DNA of 64,000 bases from contig KL197717.1 in NCBI GenBank assembly GCA_000697665.1, forward strand, positions 835,950-899,949, given 5' to 3'. The notes beneath the pieces are model-generated. The model had not been told where the DNA came from. It saw only the letters and a program-made list of their open reading frames with translations, and made no database searches. This DNA comes from Jaapia argillacea MUCL 33604. Taxonomy: Eukaryota; Basidiomycota; Agaricomycetes; Jaapiales; Jaapiaceae. Positions 1-8,955 of the stretch are shown piece by piece; the first letter of the stretch is position 1, and each line of letters starts with the position of its first letter. The position numbers and the translations under genes were made by a program.

Positions 1-346
1 CACAGAGCCTATCCTGGAGTTCGTCGAGATAGAGGGTATTATCCTCAAGCAGGAGATTCTTGAGATAGTGGATATCAGGAGTTGTAAGTTTGCGTTGTCG
101 ACCCCAAGTACGAGCAAACTGATTGTAGGTTATGCCATGGCAGCGATGGTGTTCCAAAGTTTTGTATGCGAGTGACTTTCTGATCCCGAGAAGCCCACAG
201 ATTTCTTTGACAGAAAAGCCATCACTCCAGAGAACTGGAACCCTAGCTTTTAGGTCCTGTGAAACACTGCGAGGGGGCATTGATGTGGGGATGAGTGAGT
301 CGTATTCAGACTGAAGCCACTCGATAACTACTGACAACCGCGACAT
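1..346 (-). CDS. Tc1/mariner-type DDE transposase, N-terminal part, cut by window edge
   Basis: An open minus-strand frame starts at ATG 346 (MSRLSVVIEWLQSEYDSL...) and stays open to base 1, about 115 residues. It reads as the DNA-binding front of a DDE transposase: a helix-turn-helix around residues 40-65 (motif VKEICGLLGIRKSLAYKTL) and then a GRQRKLT linker and the LYLDELQDRL segment seen before the catalytic core in fungal Tc1/mariner-like proteins. The catalytic part lies outside the window, so whether the copy is whole cannot be told. It is a different lineage from the transposase at 17152. It abuts decayed LIM gene copies, so this end of the window is repeat-rich. The family call is confident; the start could also be the internal Met at 280. 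Confidence 0.75.
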   Translation of the reverse strand, partial: MSRLSVVIEWLQSEYDSLIPTSMPPRSVSQDLKARVPVLWSDGFSVKEICGLLGIRKSLAYKTLEHHRCHGITYNQFARTWGRQRKLTTPDIHYLKNLLLEDNTLYLDELQDRLC

Positions 347-477
347 AACAGTACAATAATTATTGTAAAGTCTCTCTCGGGAACTTCCCGCGACTTTCCC
401 ACTGTACGTTTGAGCCGCGTCGCAGAATTGCGATTCCGCATAATTCTGAAAACCGCTGTAAGGTGCAAGCTCCACCA

Positions 478-1650
478 ATAAACACGTGTCTGCGCCAGGG
501 CTTGAAACCGAACCGTGCATGAAGCGACAAGGACCCGCCTCTCTGGTCCCGCTGCATCGTCCGTCCATGTAATGTCCCAAAGCCAACACCCCGCATATTA
601 CGCCCACCAACAACAGCCGCAACGACAGAACTCCACGTCTGGTGCTGGGTACGCGTCTCTGACCCAGGCTGATCCTCGATTCCAGCAGCAGGGACCCGGC
701 GTATGTACACAACAGGGCTATGTACAGGGCCAGTATCAACAACAACTCCCTTATACCCAACCGCAACAGCAATACTATCCTCAGCAACAGCAACAACCCT
801 ATCCGACTTCATCCTATCCTGCAGTTCAACAACGCCGACCACCACTACCCCACTACCAAACCTCTCCCTCTCCACAACCTCCACCACAACTAGTCCACAG
901 ACCAACCTCACCCCACCCCGCATCTCTCCTCCCTGGCCGTCCCGTCACTCCACAACCTACAATCAGACCCCTACCTACGCCAGGTTGGACCAGTCCACCT
1001 CCCAGTTCCTCGTTCTTTCCACAATCAGGTCCGCCACCCGGTCGTGCGAGACCCGAATCTTTACCTCCACCTCCTCGAACTGCTCCTGGTTATTCATTCC
1101 CTCCATCATCACAATCTCCTGCGGTCACTTCGGTGCGGGAGAGGTCGATATTGCCTTCGCGCAGACCTCTTCCTTCACCTGTACAATCCCAATACCAGAA
1201 TTAACATCAACCTTCGGCCTTCTCACAACCTCAGCCTTCATCTTTCCAACAAACTCAACCGCAGCCGCAACCGCAACCTCCACAAACACAGTCGGTATGC
1301 GGGTGGTAGGCCTGTGGAGAGTTATTCCGTCGATTTAGGTGGTCTTGGGTTGAGTGGGGTTGGTGTTGGGCTCGAGCACGGTCAGGGGCAAAATTCGAGT
1401 CCGAGTAGAGTTGGCTATGGTCAAAGTCCGAGGACTCCGATTAGCGCTGGGCATGGACCGAGTCCAACTGATGCTGGTGCTGGGTACGGACAGAGTCCGA
1501 CTGGGGCTGGATACGCGCCGAGCCCCACCGGTGCTGGGTACGGGCAGAGTCCGACCAGGGCTGAGTATGGACAGAGTCAAGCATATAGCCAAACCCCCAC
1601 TAGACCCGGATTACCATCGACACAAACGACTCCCGCTCCGATGGATTCCA
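478..1650 (+). pseudogene. decayed 5' copy A of the LIM-domain gene
   Basis: This stretch matches the leader and first exon of the intact LIM gene at 8956. It shares the segment before the ATG (cgtccgtccatgtaatgtc), the start MSQSQHPAYYAHQQQPQ, the Q-rich run, the proline-rich region with RPLPTPGWTSPP, and the YGQSP repeats. The start frame is open for about 217 codons from near 554 and stops at 1204; matching sequence continues in other frames to about 1650, so it carries frame breaks and an early stop. Everything after the YGQSP repeats, including the LIM domains, is missing. It is most simply a truncated duplicate. Confidence 0.8.
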
Positions 1651-1675
1651 TGCCGATCCGCCGAGCAACCGCGAC

Positions 1676-2150
1676 CGGCTCTCTGATCCCGTTGCATCGT
1701 CCATCCGTGCAATTTCCCAAATCCAACACTCGGCATACTCCAAACGCCTACTAACGACAACCCCTGACAATCCACCTCTTGCCACCACCAACAACCTATG
1801 CAACAACCCCATCCACCATTATCCCACTACCAAACCTCTGCTTCCCCGCAACCCGCTCCCCAACTACTCGACAGACCAACATCTTCCCATCGCATATATC
1901 TCCTACGCGGCCGCCCCGTGACTCCCCAGCCAAGTCGGTAGTGTGCAGGTACTATACCCATCAAGAGTTAGCGTGGTCGAGTCCGAGTAGAGCCGGGTAT
2001 GGGGAGAGTCTGACTGGCCTTGGGTATGGACAGAGTTTGGCCGGTATTGGTGTTGGGTACGGTCGGAGCTGGGTATATGCAGAGTCCGACTAGCGCTAGG
2101 TATGGGGGGGGGGTCCGACTGGTGCTGGATACGGCCAGGGTCCGACTATC
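1676..2150 (+). pseudogene. more decayed 5' copy B of the LIM-domain gene
   Basis: From about 1676 the leader of the LIM gene starts again (ctctctgatcccgttgcatc, as at 8926), followed by degenerate proline-rich sequence and a remnant of the YGQSP repeats around 1980-2140, ending near a run of G at 2107. No long frame remains. It lies directly behind copy A and runs into a seven-helix gene fragment at 2155. Borders are by eye. Confidence 0.6.
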
Positions 2151-2154
2151 CTTC

Positions 2155-2330
2155 TCGACGTGAATCCTATAATGTCGGAAATCGCTAATGTCCCTACACC
2201 GATGGTGTCGACGGTACGTCCCCGCAAACTGCATTTGTCTCGTATACATCTTCATGATCGTTATCTTCCAGATCGTTGCGACACGTGCAGTTCGTGGCCT
2301 GATAAGTTTCTCAGATCTGGACGGCCAAGT
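2155..2330 (+). pseudogene. fragment of seven-helix membrane-protein gene (exons 8-9 equivalent)
   Basis: The frame NPIMSEIANVPTPMVST, then a GT-AG intron of about 60 nt, then IVATRAVRGL matches exon 8, intron and exon 9 of the gene at 57890-59350 (NPVMSVIANVPAAIGST / IVATRAVRRL), with the intron at the same codon. Upstream exons are missing and copy B of the LIM gene lies there instead. A possible further exon may follow to about 2460, but I cannot confirm it. Confidence 0.65.
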
Positions 2331-3294
2331 CTTTGCGTATGACCATCGTTTCATTTATAGTATGTATCAGTTTCTCATTCGTAGTTTTGGCACTAGAGGA
2401 TGACTTCAGGGTTGCAAGTTTGAAGTCCGTTGCGACGATGGTGTTCCTGGTTCGGCATCACTTTTGTTTGGTTGGAAATCGAGACTCGAGATTCGAGAAT
2501 ATGACGAGTCTTGTCAGCCTCTTCGGATCTTTCATCCTTGCCCAGTTGATGGCCAAAGTCCGTTCGACGCGTTGCGAATATGGGAACTGTACGAACCTAA
2601 GAATCGTATGGTCTCTTATGGATAGCGGTATAAAGTCTTCTGCCTCGTTCGTTTTGGCGACGTGGCGAGGGCGATTATCTCTCATTCTCCGAACGCAAGG
2701 TACTTTTGGCAAATAGGTGATGGGTGAGCTTGATTTCTTTGATGCGAACGACATGCAATCGTATTTTACTCACCTTTCGAGCAGATCCTTGACCGACATC
2801 TTCACGGGCCAACAGGGTTTCTCACTCGAAGAAACTCCTCGCGGTCACTTCCACGACCCACAACAAGAGTGGGCAGTATCCTGGGCCTGTGGGTGGGAGC
2901 GACATTGTGACAGCGTTGATGTTCCTGCGTGTGCTCATTCACCGTGTTTGCGAATGATCAATTCGTTTACCCTTGGGATATCAAGTTAGGCATGCTCTCG
3001 AACGCGGGCGAGTCTTTAGGATTGGGCAACGATATGTGGGAGAGGTCACAATATTAGAGATGACGACGTCGAGTCACAGCTCAGCGCTCAGCATCAACGC
3101 TTGAACGATCAGCATGTGAGGCGGATTGGTTAATTTGTTTACACTCAAGCGCAGCGGCGCCTTCCCGTCCAAAAATACGATGTATTTTAGGAAAGCGTCG
3201 AGTCGAGTCTTTCCTATGAACCCATTATCAGCCATTGCTATATTATATCTGAGTGCCCCTTAAGAATCGACCATAAATTCCAACGAAGTGTTCA
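2331..3294. other. no supported gene; probably decayed sequence
   Basis: Only short frames without recognisable domains are present on either strand. The first 130 bases may continue the seven-helix fragment. Nothing else is recognised. Confidence 0.5.
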
Positions 3295-3512
3295 TCACTT
3301 TGGGGGTTTTTTGGGACCGGCAATTGGTGCTCTGACGATGGCGGGCTTGGCACTGGTGGCAGGAGGATAAGAGTGTGTTGAGGGATTGGTGGGAGGACGT
3401 ACATGGGTTTTGCTTTCCCTCTGATGGATGAGATGGTGAGAATGGGTGATGAAGATAAAGGAAAGGAAGGGACGTACTCATCGACGAGTTTAGGATTGGA
3501 GGTGGAAGTCAT
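3295..3512 (-). CDS. 36-residue Lys/Pro/Ala-rich peptide gene, three exons
   Basis: Exons at 3478-3512, 3403-3420 and 3295-3352 join in phase (35+18+58 = 111 nt) to a 36-residue peptide beginning MTSTSNPKLVDEGKAKPIAK and ending GPKKPPK. Both introns (57 and 50 nt) start GTACGT, end CAG and have the size usual here. A TATAAA at 3570-3575 lies 58 nt before the ATG, and the leader is C/A-rich as in fungal 5' ends. Read without splicing, the frame runs on as unlikely low-quality protein, whereas splicing gives a compact AKPAIVRAPIAGPKK pattern. I do not recognise the family; no signal peptide or membrane segment is visible. It is divergent from LIM pseudogene copy C. It could be the remnant of a larger gene, but the promoter, start and stop look complete. 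Confidence 0.5.
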
Positions 3513-3569
3513 GATGGTGGTGATGATGGTTGAGAGTGAGCTAGGTGGGGGTAAGAGTGGGTGGTGGGG

Positions 3570-3575
3570 TTTATA
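3570..3575 (-). promoter_or_regulatory. TATA box of the 36-residue peptide gene
   Basis: TATAAA on the minus strand, 58 nt upstream of the ATG at 3512, followed by a pyrimidine- and A-rich leader. Confidence 0.45.
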
Positions 3576-3689
3576 TGGGAGCGAGGCTGTACAAGCTCGG
3601 TATACATCGATGAAAGCAGTACTCGTGGTGGATGGGGCCCGAACATGAGTTGCCAACCTAACCCAAGAGAGACGGATGTTAATGTGGCT

Positions 3690-5290
3690 GTGCACTTCCC
3701 TTTTCGCACTGCGCCATCACGTCCACCTCCGTCCATGTAATGTCCCAGAACCAACATCCCGCATATTACGCACACCATCCCCAGTCAACCCCGCCAACAC
3801 AACTCCACATCTGCTACTGCATACATGTCAACCGTCCAGGCCGTGCACCAGGGAAAGGGGACGTATCTACAACAGCAGGGCTATCCACAGGGCTACTATC
3901 AACAACCCACATCCAGCAACAATACGATCCTCAACAACAACCCTGTCCGACCTCGTCTTATCCGAAGCCACTACCCCGTTACCAATTCTCTCCCACCACA
4001 ACTAGTCCACAAACCGACCTCACCCTACATCGTGTCTCTCCTTCCCGGTAGACCCGCCGCTCCACAGGTGAATCTCGGCTCGCCCATACCGGTCGGGTTC
4101 AACCTTCAACGGCATTAGGGAATGGGTCCATAAATGCGTGCCAGCGGGTACCAGTGAATGCGCGTCGACGAGTACTTGTCAATCCTCAGCGTGTGGTTAC
4201 GAATCCGACTCAACAACTCCCTCTTAACGCGAACAAACCACAATCTGCAAGTCCGCCGAATGGAAGAGTTGGTGTAGAGGGTTTTGGGTCGGTTTTGGGG
4301 GTGGTTGTTGGATGGGAGGACGGAGTCGCAGTGTTTTGGGGGTTATACGACTTCGCCTACTAGATTGGTTGCGACTACGGCGATTGGCGGTCCGACGTCG
4401 TCTTTCGCGAATCCTCCGTCGTCGTCTTTCACGAATTCGACATCGCCTACCAAACCCTCTTTCGGTTGTCCTACGACAGTCTACACAACACCTACCAAAC
4501 CACCTGCTTCCTCTCAACCGAACGCTAGATCGACTCGTTCTTCTTACCCTTCTTACTCTTCTACTAGATCGAGATCCAGTTCACCGACCAAATCAAGACC
4601 TAGCTCTCCAACCAAATCGATTTCTTCCTCCTCCTCCTCGAGACCGAGTACACCAACGAAGAGATCTTGGTTACCACCTGCTCCACCTGTTCATCCCCGG
4701 TCGAGGTCTAGTGAGTATAGGAAACACGTGAGGAATAAGAGTGGGGGGAGGGTGTGGGCGGGAGGGCGAGGGCGAGGGATGGGGTGAGTGTTAGGTCTGG
4801 GGCTAGTGGGGTAGTGGGGTGAGCGGGGATGCGAGGTCAAGAGCTCGTTCGAGCTCCGTTTTCGAGTTCTGTTCCTGCTGGTGGACGTTCGACTTTTGGG
4901 GGTGGGCCGAGACCTAGTTCGAGGGCGGAATCGAGTGTGGTGGTTTGGTCGAGTTCGAATTCGCCCCCGCCTGGTAAGTATCCTCCGCCTTCTCATCCTA
5001 CTTCGCATTTGAGGAACAGGAGTGAAGTGAAAGGGGGACATGGCGAAGAGTCGTATCCTACTCCTACTTCAAGGACCTCGCATAATACGCTGACTTCAAG
5101 GAACTCGCATCGCATCCCCAATTTGTATACTTTATAGCAAGACAATATGCCTGCTTCTCGGTCCAAAGTATCGAGTTCTCCGACAAAATCAAAGCCTGTG
5201 CCACTGCTTTTACTGCCTCGATCGCCTACGAAATCAAGTTTCAGGAGTGTGTTTGATGGTTGTCCTTCTCCACTTTTTCTGTCTTTAGAT
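3690..5290 (+). pseudogene. decayed copy C of LIM-gene exon 1
   Basis: Starts with the shared leader and MSQNQHPAYYAH, then matches the intact gene in pieces: the Q/P-rich front (3740-4100), the segment around 4150-4300, the Ser/Thr-Pro region with PTKPPASSQPN and SSSPTKSRPSSPTKS (4350-4720), and the end of exon 1 with the start of intron 1 (gtgtttgatggttgtccttc near 5250). Several frame breaks and stops separate the pieces and a large middle part is missing. The LIM domains are absent. It covers the full span of exon 1, unlike copies A and B. Confidence 0.8.
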
Positions 5291-5339
5291 TCTGTGGTTG
5301 TAGAAGTGGTTATCATCACAGGTCACTAGTTGATCCGCC

Positions 5340-5625
5340 TACATGGTTTGTCAAAGACCTTTTCCTGATATGAGTGTTAAGTTGTGCATTTCGTCCAGAT
5401 GTCTTGGTGAAGGTGGCATGCTTCCCAAGCCAAGGTTGTCTCATCACAATAGCATCTGGCCCAATTATAGCGGTACCCTTCATTCACACCATAGTGTTTG
5501 ACTTCATTGTCCTACTCCTGACCGGAATTAGATTGGTCTCTTCGGTGGAAGCTCTATGCACCACTGGAGGTCAAGCCTGACCAACTTGATTTTCACAGAT
5601 GGGCTTATCTACTTCTTCATTGCCT
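5340..5625 (+). pseudogene. fragment of seven-helix membrane-protein gene (exon 6 equivalent)
   Basis: Matches exon 6 of the gene at 57890: PSQGC, then VFDFIVLLLTGIRL (intact gene AFDLIVLLLTGIRL), then TDGLIYFFIA (intact gene TDGLIFFIVA). It has frame breaks and stops. The piece ends at the last codons of the minus-strand HEAT gene, whose final residues fall at the junction. Confidence 0.7.
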
Positions 5626-7397
5626 AAGTTGGTCTGAGTATCATAATAGTCTTTGCAGCAGCCTTCCGCACACCCCTGTCCTTATCCTCTAGCAACTTTT
5701 CCAGTTGAGGAATGTTGTCATTGATTACCTTGTGCAGTTCAGCTGTTGAAAGTAATGAGTCACATAAATGCCATACTTTTGTAACCTTACTATATTTAGA
5801 AAGTTTTGCCATAGTCTTCATAGCAGTTCTTTGCACATAGATATTCTCATCCTTGAGTAAATGTGCCAGTTGAGGAATGTTCTGGCTGATTGCCTCTCGC
5901 AGTTCAGCTGTTGGAAACAATGAGTCATATAAATGCTCTATTTTTGAGATCTTACTATATTGAGCGAGTGTTGCGATAGTCTCTGCAGTAGATTTTCGCA
6001 CATCCTCATCCTTATCCTCAAGCAACTTTTCCAGTTGGGGAATGTTGTCATTGATTGCCTTGCGCAGTTCAGCTGTTAAGAGTAATGAGTCATATAAATG
6101 CCATATTTTTGTGACCTTACTATATTGAGCAAGTGTTGCCATAGTCTCTACTGCAAATTCTCGTATAAAGAAATTCTTATCCTTGAGCAAATGTGCCAGT
6201 TGAGGAATGTTGCTGTTAATTGCCTCTCGCAGTTCAGCTGCCAAGAACAATAAATTATATAAATGCCCTATTTTTTTTGAAATCTTACTATATTGAGCAA
6301 GTGTTGCCATAATTTCTGTAGCAGTTGATACCACACACCAGTCCTCAGCCGCTAGCAAATGTGTCAGTTGAGGAATGTTCTCATTAATTGTCTCTCGCAG
6401 TTCAGCTGTTCAAAACAATGAGTTATATAAATGCTCTATTGTTGAAATCTTACTATATTGAGCAAGTGTTGCCATAGTTTTTGCCACAGTTAGGCACAGT
6501 TTGGAGTCCTTAGTCTTCAGACAATTTGCTAGTTGAGGAATGTTGCCACTGATTGCCCTTCGCATTTCAGCTGTTGAGCACAATGAGTCATATAAATGCC
6601 ATATTTTTGTAGCCTTACTATATTGAGCAAGTGTTGCCATTGTCTCTACAGCAATTCTTTGCACATTTAAGTTCTTATCCTCTAGTAATTGTGCCAGTTG
6701 AGGAATGTTGCCATTGATTGCTTCCCTCAGTTCAGCTATTGAGAATAATGAGTCATATAAATGCCCTACTTTTGAAATCTTACTATACTGAGCAAGTGCT
6801 GCCATAGCCTCTGCAACAGTTTTTTGCACAAAGTCATACTCATCCTTGAGCAAATGTGCCAGTTGAGGAATGTTGCTGTTGATTGCCTCTCGCAGTTCAG
6901 CTATTGAGAGCAATGAGTCACATAAATGCCATATTTTTGTAACCTTACTATATTGAGCAAGTTCTGCCATAGTCTTTGCAGCAAACATTCGCATACTCCA
7001 GTCCTTATCCTCTAGTAAATGTGCCATTTGAGAAATGATGTTATTGATTGCTTCTTGCAGTTCTGCTAGGAATAGAGAACAATTAGCCATATAAATGCCA
7101 TATTTTTAAAACCTTACAATATTGAGCAAGTTCTGCTATAGTCTTTGCAGCAAACATTCGCACACTCCAGTCCTTATTCTCTAGTAAATGTGCCATTTGA
7201 GAAATGATGTCACTGATGGCTTCTTGCAGTTCTACTAGGAATAGAGAACAATTAGCCATATAAATGCCATAATTTTAAAACCTTACAATATTGAGCAAGT
7301 GTCACGATAGTCTTCATATGCACATGAAACACTTTCTTCATTAGCAGACCTGCAAGCTGTGAACTACCATCACAGATTACATGCTGCAGTTCATCTT
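5624..7397 (-). repeat. tandem array of 165-bp exon-intron units
   Basis: The HEAT array is a direct repeat with period 165 bp (range 165-169), each unit being a 117-nt exon plus an intron of 48 nt (51 or 52 in three cases). Introns begin GTAAG, contain TATATGACTCATT-like sequence before the acceptor and end AG. Neighbouring introns alternate between two versions: gtaaggttacaaaaatatgg and gtaagatttcaaaaatagag. Confidence 0.85.
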
Positions 7398-8409
7398 CTA
7401 AGAATGATTAGTCATATAAATACTTGAATTTTAGTATCTCACCCTTTTGAGCAGGTATTACAGTATCTTTATGAAATGATTAACCATCATTTTACAATTT
7501 AACCAGAAATCTCACCAGCAGTCATCATTTGGCCAATCTCAGCCAAATAACCAGGGATATATCTGTTCCATCCAGTCAATCTTTCTAATTGCAAAAAGAT
7601 TGCTTGCATTCGACTTCTTTTAAAGGCAATCTCTACCTCATGCCACAAACTCTCTACCACTTCCTTCACACCACATCCATCAGTCCCAATTCCACGTCGA
7701 ACACTCTCTGAATGCATCAGCTGCATTCTACAACCAAAGTTGATTGGGCTCCCCTTGATGATACTATCATCAATCCAATCTGCCTCCAAGGAGAACTTGT
7801 ATCGGGAGTGGTGTGGAAGCTTGACCAAATTGTTCCACAAGGAACATGCATACCACCAGCAATTGATTGTGTACATGTTATAAAAATCTGCCTTCTCGCT
7901 TGTGGCTGAAAGAAGCAATGCCAAATGGAAGAGTCGGACATCACCTGGGCAAAAGTGAAGAGTAGCCAGGACCTCATCGCGAGGGCCCGTGAGTTCTTCA
8001 GGGGTTTCCTTGTATATGATGGTGTCCTCGCACTTGTCACGATAGTTTGGTGAAAGAATGGAGTACCAGGAGGCGGCATCACGTTCGGCACGAAGGGCCC
8101 CATGGTCAAGGACCATAATGAGATACTCATGGGATGGTTTGCCTGGGCTCTTGCCCCACCTGAGTTCGCGTATTGATATATTGTCGACTTCGGAGGCGAG
8201 GGCGTCGGCGGAGTTGACCCATTTGAGAAAATTCGCAACACTACTCTTGCCCAAAATCTTGGCCTCGCGAGCGGATGCGAGCTCGTCGATTCGTATAATT
8301 CTATGCGAGCCTTAGTTGTTTGCTGAGTCAAATTAACCGTGGGGTGACGGACGAAACGTGAAATCACACCTTTTCGCGGATGTATCGAAGCCGTGACTGC
8401 AAGTGCCAT
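5624..8409 (-). CDS. HEAT-repeat array protein with conserved N-terminal domain, 14 exons
   Basis: Spliced model of 713 residues. Exons: 8370-8409, 7516-8310, 7443-7466 (24 nt), 7287-7397 (111 nt), then nine exons of exactly 117 nt (7118-7234, 6949-7065, 6784-6900, 6619-6735, 6454-6570, 6289-6405, 6121-6237, 5956-6072, 5791-5907) and a last exon 5624-5742. All junctions are phase 1. Residues 1-278 form a unique domain (KILGKSSVANFLKWV near the start) whose function I do not know. Each 117-nt exon encodes one 39-residue HEAT-type repeat with the pattern TELREAI..NIPQLAHLLKD....V...A..TMATLAQY. Such arrays bind proteins in other families; no partner can be named here. The ATG at 8409 was chosen for the splice phase; an in-frame Met lies at 8448. 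The stop lies at the junction with the fragment at 5340-5625, so the 3' end may be truncated. Confidence 0.75.
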
Positions 8410-8955
8410 CTTCGTCGAATGAAGAAATCTGATCTCTTTTAGATACATCAACAGTGCAGACAAAGGGGCTAAACATCGGTAACAGATACCTTAGAGGACG
8501 ATGAATGACAGAGTTGAAAGGGTGGGAGAAGACGGCGTGGTGATGTTGCGATCTATGCGATGATTGCGGTAAGAAAGAACGCAATACGGGAATAACAACA
8601 AGGTGTCCACAGAGCAATATGCGGCAGATGTCATCGTTCGTTTCCGCAACGATTTGCTGCGATGAGTAGTGAGATGTACGCACGGCAATGTCTCTCCCAA
8701 TATGCGGTATTAATGAAGAGCGCTGAGGGGGTTATAGGCGATGGATATTTCGATGAAGTGAGTCGAGTGCGGTCTAGATACAGCGGTTTTCTGTCAGAGA
8801 CGGATGTTGAAAGAGTTGAGAGACGTTGAGCGACGGGCAAGAGGCAAGCAGCAGATGAACACATGTGTACGCCAGGGGCTCGAAACCGAACCGCGCCTGA
8901 TGCGATAAGGACCGTGACCCTCCTCTCTGATCCCGTTGAATCGTCCGTCCATGTA
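8410..8955. promoter_or_regulatory. divergent intergenic region between HEAT and LIM genes
   Basis: 546 bp separate the two start codons. The last ~90 bp before 8956 form the leader shared with the LIM pseudogene copies. No further element is recognised with certainty. Confidence 0.4.

Noticed and set aside
360-923. 187-codon minus frame opposite LIM copy A, with a similar one opposite the intact gene
   Set aside because: Antisense shadow of a C/A-rich coding repeat.
6358-6410. Apparent break in the HEAT gene
   Set aside because: The stop lies in an intron; splicing gives a full 39-residue repeat.
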